64,000 nucleotides of DNA from Parapedobacter pyrenivorans_A. Its GTDB lineage: Bacteria; Bacteroidota; Bacteroidia; Sphingobacteriales; Sphingobacteriaceae. Position numbers and translations under genes: made by a program. Where the stretch lies: the NCBI RefSeq assembly GCF_041925275.1, contig NZ_JBHEUZ010000007.1, forward strand, positions 124,001 to 188,000, given 5' to 3'. Each line of letters starts with the position of its first letter. Position 1 is the stretch's first letter. The notes beneath the pieces are model-generated. The model saw nothing but the letters and a program-made list of their open reading frames with translations. It had not been told where the DNA came from and searched no databases. This document shows positions 26,873 through 36,440 of the stretch, one piece after another.

Positions 26873-27506
26873 CCCTGTTGTTTTTCGACGGCGGATTCCC
26901 CTTCGTCCGCTGCATGATTTCACGTGCCGTAGCGGCATCATCAGGTGTGTTGACATTCAGCAAGGCATCGGGATTACGTGGTTTTACGATATGGGTGTCT
27001 GCGTTTATCAATACCTTCCTCGGGCAAGTGGCGCCTTCGCCCAACGCGTGCAAGGCCACGGCGTAACTCTTCGGTTCCCAGATGGTAATCAACGGCTCGG
27101 GCAAGCCATCGAAAGGGCTTTCGTAGGTAGTGGCTACTTTGCCGGGCTTCCTGTTTGCGATGAGAAAACGCAAGGCGTCTTCATCCAGTAACGGCAGGTC
27201 GCACGCCACCACCAACCAGGCTTTTTCCCTGTCGGAGCGGAGCGCCGAAAGAATGCCCCCGAAAGGACCCATATCCAGAAACGTATCGGTTAATGCCTGA
27301 TAGGCTGGATCAACATGTGCCAATTGGTCCTGCCGGCACGAAATAAACACGTGTTGGCAAAATGTTTTCAATAAATCAGCCGCAAAAAAGCGTTGTTCCT
27401 TTCCATGCCAATTGATGAGGTCTTTGTTGCTGCCCATCCGTTTGCTCCTGCCGCCCGCCAGCACCAGCCCATTCAGGAGAGGTATGCTATTGTCTTTTAA
27501 AGTCAC
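26856..27506 (-). CDS. mobA: Molybdenum cofactor guanylyltransferase
   Basis: A 216-residue nucleotidyltransferase that adds GMP to Mo-molybdopterin, giving the MGD cofactor needed by DMSO-reductase-family enzymes such as the FdhF-like protein here. The signature LAGGRSKRMGSNKDL lies at 17-31, followed by CDLPLLDED near 112. The start is GTG at 27506, within the end of moaC (20-base overlap); the next ATG lies inside the signature. Both ends overlap neighbouring genes, so the unit is tightly packed. Confidence 0.9.
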   Translation of the reverse strand: MTLKDNSIPLLNGLVLAGGRSKRMGSNKDLINWHGKEQRFFAADLLKTFCQHVFISCRQDQLAHVDPAYQALTDTFLDMGPFGGILSALRSDREKAWLVVACDLPLLDEDALRFLIANRKPGKVATTYESPFDGLPEPLITIWEPKSYAVALHALGEGATCPRKVLINADTHIVKPRNPDALLNVNTPDDAATAREIMQRTKGNPPSKNNRDGYAF

Positions 27507-27963
27507 TTTTCCCTCCTGTTTTCTCCATTAGTCTGATTTCCTTGATGACGATATCGGGGCTCAGTGCCTTGCACATGTCGTAGATGGTGAGCGCCGCTAT
27601 CGAAGCGCCGGTCAATGCTTCCATTTCCACACCCGTTTTGGATTCGATGCTTGCGGTGCAATGGATGATGATTTCCTGTTGGCCGTTCAACGTCACGTCG
27701 ATTTCACAATTATCGAGCCCCAACGGATGGCACAGCGGAATCAAGTCGCCGGTTTTTTTGGCAGCCATGATGCCCGCAATGATGGCCGTCTGGAATACCG
27801 AACCTTTTTTGGTCTTGAAACCTTCCTTCTGGAGGACTTCTACAACTTGATGGGGTAAGGCCACGATGCATTGCGCGATGGCTTTTCTATGGGTAGCCTT
27901 CTTACCGCCTACATCCACCATGGCGGGTTGGGCGTTTTTATTCAAGTGGGAAAATTCAGTCAT
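27487..27963 (-). CDS. moaC: Cyclic pyranopterin monophosphate synthase (MoaC)
   Basis: A 158-residue hexameric enzyme that, with MoaA, makes cyclic pyranopterin monophosphate from GTP. Family marks are KKTGDLIPLCHPL near residue 70 and the catalytic MEALTGASIAALTIYDMCKA near 113-132, with the active-site lysine just downstream. It lies 15 bases after moeA. Confidence 0.95.
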   Translation of the reverse strand: MTEFSHLNKNAQPAMVDVGGKKATHRKAIAQCIVALPHQVVEVLQKEGFKTKKGSVFQTAIIAGIMAAKKTGDLIPLCHPLGLDNCEIDVTLNGQQEIIIHCTASIESKTGVEMEALTGASIAALTIYDMCKALSPDIVIKEIRLMEKTGGKSDFKRQ

Positions 27964-27978
27964 CTGTAAGCGTTCAAA

Positions 27979-29184
27979 TTAAACGTTATATGGCCATACT
28001 TTGTATACTTCGCCCTTTTTAAATGTATTTCTTTCCAGTGGCAGCTCCATAAAGGCATCGGTATGGATCAGGTTGGAGAAATCGCCCGAGCCGTTAGTTT
28101 CCACCGCCCGTGCGGTTAACACCCCTTGATGGTTTATCGCTAGTTTAACCTGTGCAAAGTATTGCAAGGGGTAGGGGAAATCCATATCGTGCTGTAAAAC
28201 GGCATGTTGGGGCGACGATGTTTCTATGCCCAGCGAACGCTCAAGCCAGGGGATGAAATAGCGGTGCAGGCACATAAATACGGAAACCGGATTGCCCGGA
28301 AATGCAAAAACCAACTGTTGGTTGCAGTAGGTGCCGAACCAGAACGGCTTTCCCGGGCGCTGCCTCACTTTATGGAAAAGCTTTTTTACGCCAAGATGTT
28401 CCATTGCCTGAGGGATATGGTCAAACTTGCCCATGGAAACCCCACCTGTCAGCAGCAGTACATCGTACGATTGCAGGCAGTGCTGGAGCGTGTCCTTAAT
28501 CGTGTCGTAATCGTCGTTTACATGCAACTTATCGGCCCGGATACCATAATGCGCTAAAACGGACTGTATCGTTACGTCATTGGAACGCCTGAGCTGGTAG
28601 GGCGTCGGATTTTCTTCGACATTTACCAGCTCATCGCCCGTGGTGATGATGACCACCTTGGGTAGTTGCTTTACCATAAGGGCCGTCTTGCCGATGGAAG
28701 CCGCTAAGCCGATCAAGGCCGGCGTGATGAACCAGCCGGCATCGGCAACGGCATCGCCTTCTTTTTTGTCTTTCCCTCGGAAATGTACGTTTTGTCTTTG
28801 TTTGATTTCAATGCCTTTTACCGTGGCGGCTCCGCCTGCCACGGCTATATCTTCATACCTTACTACCGTATCCACGGAATGATCTAAAGCAGCGCCAGTC
28901 ATGATCTCAATGCATTCACTTGCCGACCGGATCGCGGCAGGCGTTTCTCCGGCAGCCTGTACGGCACTTATTTTGAAGGTCCGCTGCCCCTCCGCGTAGG
29001 CATGGTAAGCCATGGCGATGCCATCAACGGTGGCTCGGTTGAATGGCGGCAAGTCGCGGTCGGTAAACAGGTTTTCTGCCAAAACACGGCCCAGGGAATC
29101 GGTATAAGGAACCGATACGGTGCCGTAATCCCTGGTTTGGGACTGGATAATTTCTTCTGCGTTTTCTACCGTAATAAATTCCAT
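27979..29184 (-). CDS. moeA: Molybdopterin molybdenumtransferase (MoeA)
   Basis: A 401-residue protein that inserts molybdate into adenylated molybdopterin. It has the four-domain MoeA pattern: N-terminal RDLPPFNRATVDGIA, the MGAALD-type second domain (MTGAALDHSVDTVVRYED), the MogA-like domain with TTGDEL and LTGGVSMGKFDHIP, and the C-terminal beta domain. No separate mogA or moaB gene is visible. It starts ten bases after moaA ends. Confidence 0.95.
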   Translation of the reverse strand: MEFITVENAEEIIQSQTRDYGTVSVPYTDSLGRVLAENLFTDRDLPPFNRATVDGIAMAYHAYAEGQRTFKISAVQAAGETPAAIRSASECIEIMTGAALDHSVDTVVRYEDIAVAGGAATVKGIEIKQRQNVHFRGKDKKEGDAVADAGWFITPALIGLAASIGKTALMVKQLPKVVIITTGDELVNVEENPTPYQLRRSNDVTIQSVLAHYGIRADKLHVNDDYDTIKDTLQHCLQSYDVLLLTGGVSMGKFDHIPQAMEHLGVKKLFHKVRQRPGKPFWFGTYCNQQLVFAFPGNPVSVFMCLHRYFIPWLERSLGIETSSPQHAVLQHDMDFPYPLQYFAQVKLAINHQGVLTARAVETNGSGDFSNLIHTDAFMELPLERNTFKKGEVYKVWPYNV

Positions 29185-29194
29185 AGTTTCGGTG

Positions 29195-30181
29195 CTATCC
29201 GCCGATGGCGGCCATCGATTCCTGTTCGCGGTGTTGCGCCACGAGTGTGTCCTGCGCTTCCCAGCCGTCCTTGGGCCGCTTAAAAAGGGTATCCGTTATC
29301 CGGTTGCGCAATTCGGTATCGGTGCATCCTTCGCGTATGGCATCTTTCAGGTTGAGCGATCCGGTTTCGTACAGGCAGGTACGCAATACGCCCGTTGATG
29401 TAATACGGATGCGGTTGCACGAGCCGCAGAATAAACGCGAATAGGCGGCAATGATGCCTACATTCCCTTGGTGGCCGGGGATGTGGTAATTGTACGAGGT
29501 GGAATACGCCGCATCGGGAATTTTTTCCATCGCAGGGAAATGTGCCCGGATATGTTCCAATATGTGCTGGTGGTCCCAATCTAATGTAACCTGATGCGTT
29601 CCCCCATTGAACGGCATTTCTTCGATGAAACGAACACTTACCGGGAGCCGTTCCGTAAGCCGTACCAACGGAATGATGTCTGCGGTATTTTGATTCGCCA
29701 TCACTACGGTGTTGATCTTCACGTGGATGCCGTTTTCGAGCAGCTTGTGCATCGTTGCCAGCACCTCGTCCAGCCCTTCCCGGCGTGTAATCCGGAAGAA
29801 GCGGTCCCTATCCAATGTGTCCAGACTGAGGTTGACGGACTTGATGCCCATTTTCTTGAAATCGGAAACGAAGCTCCCGGCTAGTAAGCCGTTTGTGGTC
29901 AGTGTCAGTTCTTCCAGTCCGTCGATTTCCGACAGGTTATGGAGGAAAGGCACCAAATCTCTCCGTACAAGTGGTTCCCCACCGGTGATCCGTATTTTCT
30001 CGACGCCCATGGTGATGAACAACGAACATATCCGGTACATTTCTTCGTACGTCATCAATTCCTTCCGGGGTAGCCAGTTGAGCCCTTCGGCGGGCATACA
30101 ATACGTACACCGCAGGTTGCACCGGTCGGTGACAGCCAGCCGTAAGTAATTGATTCGGCGCCCGTGGTTATCCGTAATCAT
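29195..30181 (-). CDS. moaA: GTP 3',8-cyclase (MoaA)
   Basis: Radical SAM enzyme of 328 residues that catalyses the first step of Moco synthesis. The N-terminal cluster motif is CNLRCTYC (C21, C25, C28), the second cluster is CGSCNRIRITSTGVLRTC near 252-269, and the protein ends in the conserved double glycine. It is the first gene of the - strand Moco unit and lies opposite a stretch with no gene until 30367. Confidence 0.96.
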   Translation of the reverse strand: MITDNHGRRINYLRLAVTDRCNLRCTYCMPAEGLNWLPRKELMTYEEMYRICSLFITMGVEKIRITGGEPLVRRDLVPFLHNLSEIDGLEELTLTTNGLLAGSFVSDFKKMGIKSVNLSLDTLDRDRFFRITRREGLDEVLATMHKLLENGIHVKINTVVMANQNTADIIPLVRLTERLPVSVRFIEEMPFNGGTHQVTLDWDHQHILEHIRAHFPAMEKIPDAAYSTSYNYHIPGHQGNVGIIAAYSRLFCGSCNRIRITSTGVLRTCLYETGSLNLKDAIREGCTDTELRNRITDTLFKRPKDGWEAQDTLVAQHREQESMAAIGG

Positions 30182-30215
30182 CGCTTTCGTTGGGCGGTGT
30201 GGAATTGCATGACTA

Positions 30216-30223
30216 CAAATTTA
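30216..30223 (-). promoter_or_regulatory. Possible -7 box of the moaA operon
   Basis: TAAATTTG on the - strand fits TAnnTTTG and lies 34 bases before the moaA start codon. A matching TTTG at -33 is not evident, so this is half a promoter match. Confidence 0.4.
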
Positions 30224-30366
30224 GAAAAAAAAGGTTGTTTAACGGTTTATACACGGTAAACCATCGCTTCCCGGTGGGAAGTGATGGCGTATTTGTCCGA
30301 AAACTCAATACACATATTGCATGAAACCAGGAATCGAAACAAACTTCACGATCCAACGGGAGCGTG

Positions 30367-30735
30367 CTACCTGAAATACTTTCTGGGCATTATCAATGAG
30401 ATGGCAAACAGCGACCCAAATAGCAATGTGCCCGTCAGCAATAATTGCCACCCATCTTTATTTCCGGAAGGAAATTCACTGTATTCAGCGAAAACCGCAA
30501 GCATAAAAAACAGACTGACGGCACCCAATACGATTGCGATAACGAGTGCAAGGTATTTGTTTTTCCACAGCATCAGTGTCAGGACCGATAGGATTGCAAA
30601 AACCATCACGATGTTAGTGGAAGAGGTTCCCAGCCATTCGCCGACCAAGCAAACCAACCCCCCGATTACTAGTAAAAACTCGGGTATATAGGTTATCCCG
30701 TTTCTGAAACTGACATTGTTTAACTGGTTCATCAT
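30367..30735 (-). CDS. Small four-helix membrane protein
   Basis: A 122-residue protein with four predicted membrane helices (about 17-34, 40-57, 61-82 and 98-114) and a short polar loop, SEFPSGNKDGW, before the last helix. There are no catalytic motifs and I do not recognise the family. It stands alone, 185 bases upstream of moaA in the same direction and divergent from the cytochrome c gene. The next in-frame ATG, one codon in, would serve equally as a start. Confidence 0.6.
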   Translation of the reverse strand: MMNQLNNVSFRNGITYIPEFLLVIGGLVCLVGEWLGTSSTNIVMVFAILSVLTLMLWKNKYLALVIAIVLGAVSLFFMLAVFAEYSEFPSGNKDGWQLLLTGTLLFGSLFAISLIMPRKYFR

Positions 30736-30878
30736 CCTTACGAAGTGATCATAGTGAATCTAAAGGTAAGAAGTTTAAACGAAAAAGCAAACGCTCCTAT
30801 TGATTGGCGGCTTCATTGGCAGCTAATCCCGAATGTAAAAGCATAAAATTTCAGTAGCTTTACCGAAATCTGAAGATA

Positions 30879-31304
30879 ATGCACGTTTTTCTCACTGGTT
30901 TTGCTATGTTATTTTTGGCTATTTCGTTAGTCGGCTGCACCAATGGCGCCGGGCAGCAGGGAGAAAACGATGCACCGAACCAGCGACCGATAATAGAAAG
31001 ATTAGCAGGGGATATCGACTTAGTACCACCCGCCCATGTGTTGGACAAAGGGAAAGCGTTGATGTCGTATTCCGATTGTGCTACCTGCCATAAGGCAGCC
31101 GACAGGAAGCGGGGCCCTGCATTTCACGACATTGCTGCCCGCTACCCAATGAATAGTACCTATATCGATATATTGGCTAAGCGGATTGTATTGGGTACCA
31201 AAGGCGCTTGGGGCAACGTGGTGATGCCGCCGCACCCCACTGTTACCGAAGACGATGCGAAAACCATGGTGAAATACATCCTCTCATTGGGCCCCCAAGA
31301 GTAA
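30879..31304 (+). CDS. Monohaem cytochrome c lipoprotein
   Basis: A 141-residue exported protein. The signal peptide ends in a lipobox (SLVGC, cysteine near residue 21), so it is probably a membrane-anchored periplasmic lipoprotein. A single haem motif CATCH lies near residue 67, and the likely distal ligand is the methionine in VVMPPHP near 115. This is the class I c551/552 pattern of small electron carriers. Its position before a rhamnosidase gene gives no redox context, and no oxidase or dehydrogenase is adjacent. Confidence 0.88.
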   Translation: MHVFLTGFAMLFLAISLVGCTNGAGQQGENDAPNQRPIIERLAGDIDLVPPAHVLDKGKALMSYSDCATCHKAADRKRGPAFHDIAARYPMNSTYIDILAKRIVLGTKGAWGNVVMPPHPTVTEDDAKTMVKYILSLGPQE

Positions 31305-31393
31305 ACCCAATCGGCCCCTACGGCATGAAGGTACAGGATGTCCCTTTGAAAATAAAAGCCTTTTTTAGCGATTGTAAACTTAATGGTAAGCTG

Positions 31394-34300
31394 ATGAAGA
31401 CTTTTTCCAGACCTTTTTTGGGTGTTTTAATAGGTGCATGGCTGGCCCTCTCCTGCAGCGAGGATACGAAACAGGCCGATTGGCACACGATGGCCCGTGT
31501 ATTCGCCGAGGCCCCGGATTCCATCCAGACCACGGTATACTGGTATTGGATTTCAGACAACCTATCGAAAGATGGGGTAATAAAAGATTTGCAGGCCATG
31601 AAGCGTGTGGGTATCAACCGCGCGTTCATCGGCAATATCGGATTGGATGATTTGCCCAAAGGGGCCTACGGCAAGGTGAAGCTTTTTACCGACGAGTGGT
31701 GGGATATCTTGCACACCGCACTGAAAACAGCGACCGAGCTCGGTATTGAGATTGGCATGTTTAACAGTCCGGGATGGAGCCAATCCGGCGGGCCATGGGT
31801 TCAACCCGGCCAAGCGATGCGCTACTTGGCAGCGGCAGATACGTTGGTTGAAGGCGGGAAGCCATTCAACGGCACGTTGCCCGCACCGCAAGGGGATTTC
31901 CAACGCCTACATGTGCTCGCTTTCCGCGTGCCCGAAGGATATGGGACCACCTTGGCCAACCGCAGCCCGAAAATACAGTCGACCGATGGGCAACTGCTGG
32001 CCAACCTGATGGATAACGACCGCGGAACGGAAGTGAAGGTTGCCGGTGGCCAATCTACCACTTTTACTTTCTCGGTGGATGAGCCGTTTACCGCACGTAG
32101 TTTAACCGTCGTTCCCGCACAGCGGAACATGGGTGTGGGTATAACGCTGGAAGTGGAAGAAAATGGTGTTTTCCGCACCGTACGCTCGTTTGACGTGAAC
32201 CGCACCAACAATATGTTGAGCGTGGGTTTTGAGCAATACGCACCGGTATCGGTGTCTTTTGAAGCCATCACCGGCAAGGTGTTCCGGTTAGTGGTGGATA
32301 ACGTGAGGGGCGATGCCGCCATTGCTGAGGTTGAACTTGCTGCTTCGCCCAAAGTGGAGCGCTTCAAGGAGAAGTCCCTGGCACGTATGCATCCCACCCC
32401 ACTGCCTTATTGGCATGATTACCAGTGGGAACGGCAGGTGGAACCTGAAGATGTGCGCTATACGGTGTCGCCCGATAGCGTACTCGATATCACGGATCAT
32501 ATAGGGGATAGTGGCTTGCTCGCTTGGGATGTTCCAAAGGGCAGGTGGCTATTGCTGCAAACGGGGATGGTGCCGACAGGGGTGACCAACGGTCCTGCCA
32601 GCCCCGAAGGTCGTGGGCTGGAAGTCGACAAGATGAACCACGAACATGTGATTAAACATTTCGACGCATTCTTGGGCGAAATCCTCCGCCGGGTGCCGGC
32701 CGAAGACCGCAAGACATTTAAGGTGGCCGTGCAGGATAGCTATGAAACGGGTGGGCAGAACTGGACGGATGGTTTCACCGATAAATTCAAAGAAGCATTT
32801 GGCTATGACCCTACACCTTATATCCCGACATTGTACGGACATGTGGTGGGCAGCCAGGACCAATCCGACCGATTCTTATGGGATGTACGGCGCTTTGTAG
32901 CCGATAAGGTAGCCTACGAATACGTAGGGGGGCTACGCGATGTGAGCCACAAACATGGCCTCACGATATGGCTCGAAAACTACGGTCACTGGGGCTTCCC
33001 CGGCGAGTTCCTCCAATACGGTGGGCAGTCTGATGAAGTGGGTGGCGAGTTCTGGAGCGAAGGAGAGCTGGGCGATATCGAAAACCGGGCGGCTTCGTCT
33101 GCCGCCCATATCTACGGGAAAAACAAGGTTTCAGCCGAGTCGTTTACCGCGGGTGGGAATACGTTCGGCCGCTATCCGGCCATGTTCAAGCAACGCGGCG
33201 ACCGCTTTTTTGCGGAGGGGATCAACAACACGCTGCTACATGTATACATCCACCAACCGTATGAGGGCAAACTGCCCGGCGTGAATGCCTGGTTCGGCAA
33301 CGAATTTAACCGCCTCAACACGTGGTATGACGATATGGATGGCTTCATCGACTACGTGAAGCGGAGCAACTACCTGCTCCAGCAGGGGCGTTACGTGGCT
33401 GATGTGGCTTATTTCATCGGCGAGGACGCGCCGAAGATGACGGGCGTGCAAGATCCGGCGTTGCCGAAAGGCTATTCGTTTGACTATATCAATGCCGAGG
33501 TTATCTTAAACCGGATTACGATGAAAGACGGCAGGTTCACGTTGCCCGACGGACTTTCCTATCGCGTATTGGTGCTGCCCCGGTTGGAGACCATCCGCCC
33601 GGAGGTACTGCGTAAAATCGAAAAATTGGTCGCAGCGGGCGGTATCATTCTTGGCCCGAAGCCAACACGGTCGCCAAGCCTATCTGACTACGGTACGGCA
33701 GACGAGGCCATCCGCCAGCTGGCAGACAAAATGTGGGGCGGTGCCGACGGTAAGCAACAAACGGAACAAGCATACGGCAAGGGGTTGGTGCTGAACGGGC
33801 TGGATATGCAGGAGGCGCTCGACAAAGCGGGCGTGGCACCCGATGTGGCCTTGGACGAGAGCGATCCGGTAGTGTTCATCCACCGCACCTTGCCCGACGG
33901 CGATATCTATTTTATATCCAACCAACGCGATGCGAAGATACAGGTAAACCCCATGTTCCGTGTTAGCGGCAAACAGCCTGAGCTATGGGATGCCGTGCAT
34001 GGAACGCTGCGCGACCTGCCCGAGTATACGGAAAATAACGGCGGTACTACGGTGCCGTTGGAGCTGGATGCTTTTGAGAGCGCATTTATCATCTTCCGGA
34101 AGACGGGAGAGCCTTCAAAGGGCCGGAATTTTCCCAAGGCCGAAGCGGAAGTGCCGGTATCGGGGCCTTGGCAAGTAACCTTTATGAAACCCGATTCAAT
34201 GAGGTTTATACGGCAGTTTGATACGCTGGTAGACTGGGCCACGCAACCGGATACAGCGGTGGCTTATTTTTCCGGAAGTGCGTACTACAGGAAAAATCTG

Positions 34301-34639
34301 CCGGCTGTGCCTGCGGTGGATGGTGGCCGTATTTACCTCGATTTGGGTAGTGTGGTGGCGCTGGCGAAAGTGAAGATAAATGGCCAAGATGTGGGCGGTG
34401 TATGGACACCCCCTTATCGCGTGGACGTAACCGATGCATGGCAGGACGGGAATAACACGGTAGAAATCAAGGTGACCAATACGTGGGCAAACCGCCTGAT
34501 TGGCGACTGGCGGCTACCGGCAGAAAAGCGATCCACGTGGACGATCGTGAATCCGTATACCGCCGAAAGCCCACTGCACCGAGCCGGATTGTTGGGCCCC
34601 GTTGCCCTGCAAGTATATAGCCCCACGGAAGGTAAGTGA
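31394..34639 (+). CDS. GH106-type alpha-L-rhamnosidase lipoprotein
   Basis: A 1081-residue exported glycosidase, the size expected for GH106. The signal peptide ends in LALSC (C21), so it is a lipoprotein. The catalytic TIM-barrel part begins TTVYWYWISDNLSKDGV, with GMFNSPGWSQSGGPWV near 125 and AESFTAGG near 600. The C-terminal 180 residues form a GH2-like sugar-binding sandwich (SAYYRKNLP, NGQDVGGVWTPPYRVDVT). GH106 enzymes release terminal alpha-L-rhamnose. ATG at 31394 was chosen because the signal peptide starts there. The next gene overlaps its stop by one base. Confidence 0.82.
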   Translation: MKTFSRPFLGVLIGAWLALSCSEDTKQADWHTMARVFAEAPDSIQTTVYWYWISDNLSKDGVIKDLQAMKRVGINRAFIGNIGLDDLPKGAYGKVKLFTDEWWDILHTALKTATELGIEIGMFNSPGWSQSGGPWVQPGQAMRYLAAADTLVEGGKPFNGTLPAPQGDFQRLHVLAFRVPEGYGTTLANRSPKIQSTDGQLLANLMDNDRGTEVKVAGGQSTTFTFSVDEPFTARSLTVVPAQRNMGVGITLEVEENGVFRTVRSFDVNRTNNMLSVGFEQYAPVSVSFEAITGKVFRLVVDNVRGDAAIAEVELAASPKVERFKEKSLARMHPTPLPYWHDYQWERQVEPEDVRYTVSPDSVLDITDHIGDSGLLAWDVPKGRWLLLQTGMVPTGVTNGPASPEGRGLEVDKMNHEHVIKHFDAFLGEILRRVPAEDRKTFKVAVQDSYETGGQNWTDGFTDKFKEAFGYDPTPYIPTLYGHVVGSQDQSDRFLWDVRRFVADKVAYEYVGGLRDVSHKHGLTIWLENYGHWGFPGEFLQYGGQSDEVGGEFWSEGELGDIENRAASSAAHIYGKNKVSAESFTAGGNTFGRYPAMFKQRGDRFFAEGINNTLLHVYIHQPYEGKLPGVNAWFGNEFNRLNTWYDDMDGFIDYVKRSNYLLQQGRYVADVAYFIGEDAPKMTGVQDPALPKGYSFDYINAEVILNRITMKDGRFTLPDGLSYRVLVLPRLETIRPEVLRKIEKLVAAGGIILGPKPTRSPSLSDYGTADEAIRQLADKMWGGADGKQQTEQAYGKGLVLNGLDMQEALDKAGVAPDVALDESDPVVFIHRTLPDGDIYFISNQRDAKIQVNPMFRVSGKQPELWDAVHGTLRDLPEYTENNGGTTVPLELDAFESAFIIFRKTGEPSKGRNFPKAEAEVPVSGPWQVTFMKPDSMRFIRQFDTLVDWATQPDTAVAYFSGSAYYRKNLPAVPAVDGGRIYLDLGSVVALAKVKINGQDVGGVWTPPYRVDVTDAWQDGNNTVEIKVTNTWANRLIGDWRLPAEKRSTWTIVNPYTAESPLHRAGLLGPVALQVYSPTEGK

Positions 34640-36429
34640 TGGAAGGGCCCCGACAGAATCATGGATTAGTGAACATCAACAAACAATTTTTTGTGACAAA
34701 ATACGGCTGTTTATTGGCTTTTCTGGTAGGTGGTTTTGGGGCGGTCGCCCAGCCTTTTGCAGGGGTAGACGACCTCGGTAGGGTACTGCCACAGTATAGC
34801 GAAACCGGTGGGCCGAAGGCCAATCGGCATGTGGGTTTGTTTTACTTTCTATGGCAGGGGCACCAAAGCTCAGCTACATCCGAGCGCCATTGGGATCTGA
34901 CCAAGCTGCAAATGGAAACCCCCGAGATATTCGAAGACTTTGACCACCCGGGATGGGGAGGTGGTGCCGGGCGGCCTGGAAAGTATTATTTCTGGGGGGA
35001 GTCTATTTATGGATACTACCGAGGGGACGACTATTGGGTCCACTTGAAAAATATCCAATTGCTCACCGACGCAGGTGTAGACTTCTTGGTGCTCGATGCG
35101 ACCAATCGGATTACCTACACCCACGAAACGGATGTATTGATGCAAGCGATGGAGACGGTACGGAAGCAAGGCAAGCAACCGCCGAAAATCGTGTTTTATA
35201 CCAATACGAAGTCCGGCGAAGGCATGCAGGAAATCTATGAAAACCACTATAAGGAAGGCGCACCTTACCGTTATCCCGATTGCTGGTATTATTTGGAGGG
35301 TAAGCCACTGATCATCGGCTTGTCTAAACAAGCGGCCGGCCGGGATTATGAACGCTTTTTTACAATCAGGGAGTCGCAGTGGCCCAATGAGCCGGCGAAA
35401 GTGGACGGTTGGCCATGGATTGAATTTCAACGGCCCCAAAAGGTGTATATCAACCACAAAGGGGAAAGGGAGATCGTCAACGTATCGGCAGCCCAGCACC
35501 CCAACCTCGATGCCTCCATGGGCGGATCGGCCTTTTACGGTGCCACGGGCAATTGGGGGCGTAGCTTCCGCAATGGCTCACCGGGCAACCCCGAAACCGA
35601 TATTTTGCACGGATATAACATCCAGGAACAATGGGACTTTGCGTTGAAACAGAACGTTCCCTTTGTGTTCATCACCGGTTGGAATGAATGGATAGCCGGC
35701 AAGTGGCGGCGCACCAGCGGCAACCTGAACCATGCCCATTTTGTCGACCAGGCAAATTCCGAATACAGCCGTGACATTGAGCCTTCGTGGACCAGCAATC
35801 TCCGTGATCTTTACTATATGCAGATGGTGGGTAATATCCGCCACTATAAAGGAACGGAAAAGGTACCTGTAAGCAAGGTTGTTAAACGGAAGATAGCTAG
35901 CTGGGCCGATTGGGACAAAATCGATGCGTGTTATGTCGACTACGTGGGGGACGTGACACATCGCCACCACCCCGGTGCACAGTCTGAACCGAAGGTTATC
36001 TACGATAACCAAACGGGCCGCAACGATTTGGACACACTGAAAGTAGCGGCCAGCCCATCATCGCTGCATTTCTATGTGAGCACGGTAAATGACATCACCC
36101 CCGTCTCTGCCGATGATTGGATGACGCTGTGGTTAAATACGGACCAATCGTATGAGTCGGGATGGAACGGCTTTGATTTCCGTGTGGTAGGGGGCAACCG
36201 TTTGGAGCGATATAAGGACGGAAGCTGGCAACGCATAGCGGAGGTGGACTATCGCTTGGCGGGAAATCGGCTCATGGTGGACGTGCCGCTGAAACCACTC
36301 GGTTTGCCTGCAGTGAGTGACTTGGAATTCAAGTGGTCTGATAATATGCAAAAAGCCGATCCGATCGACTGGTACATCAATGGCGATGCCGCACCGGGTG
36401 GAAGGTTTACGGTATGGGCCAGGTTCTGA
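34639..36429 (+). CDS. GH71/99-like exported glycosidase (tentative)
   Basis: A 596-residue protein with an N-terminal hydrophobic signal (GCLLAFLVGGFGAVAQP). The first 400 residues contain VGLFYFLWQG, a TIM-barrel-like LTDAGVDFLVLDATN and FVFITGWNEWIAGKW, the pattern of GH99/GH71-like hydrolases or endo-alpha-mannanase relatives. The last 170 residues look like a carbohydrate-binding sandwich (LHFYVSTVNDITP ... WMTLWLNTDQ). It is translationally coupled to the GH106 gene, so both probably act on the same glycan. The family is assigned from recalled motifs and the activity is unknown. Confidence 0.6.
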   Translation: MEGPRQNHGLVNINKQFFVTKYGCLLAFLVGGFGAVAQPFAGVDDLGRVLPQYSETGGPKANRHVGLFYFLWQGHQSSATSERHWDLTKLQMETPEIFEDFDHPGWGGGAGRPGKYYFWGESIYGYYRGDDYWVHLKNIQLLTDAGVDFLVLDATNRITYTHETDVLMQAMETVRKQGKQPPKIVFYTNTKSGEGMQEIYENHYKEGAPYRYPDCWYYLEGKPLIIGLSKQAAGRDYERFFTIRESQWPNEPAKVDGWPWIEFQRPQKVYINHKGEREIVNVSAAQHPNLDASMGGSAFYGATGNWGRSFRNGSPGNPETDILHGYNIQEQWDFALKQNVPFVFITGWNEWIAGKWRRTSGNLNHAHFVDQANSEYSRDIEPSWTSNLRDLYYMQMVGNIRHYKGTEKVPVSKVVKRKIASWADWDKIDACYVDYVGDVTHRHHPGAQSEPKVIYDNQTGRNDLDTLKVAASPSSLHFYVSTVNDITPVSADDWMTLWLNTDQSYESGWNGFDFRVVGGNRLERYKDGSWQRIAEVDYRLAGNRLMVDVPLKPLGLPAVSDLEFKWSDNMQKADPIDWYINGDAAPGGRFTVWARF

Positions 36430-36440
36430 AAGCTGTTATG

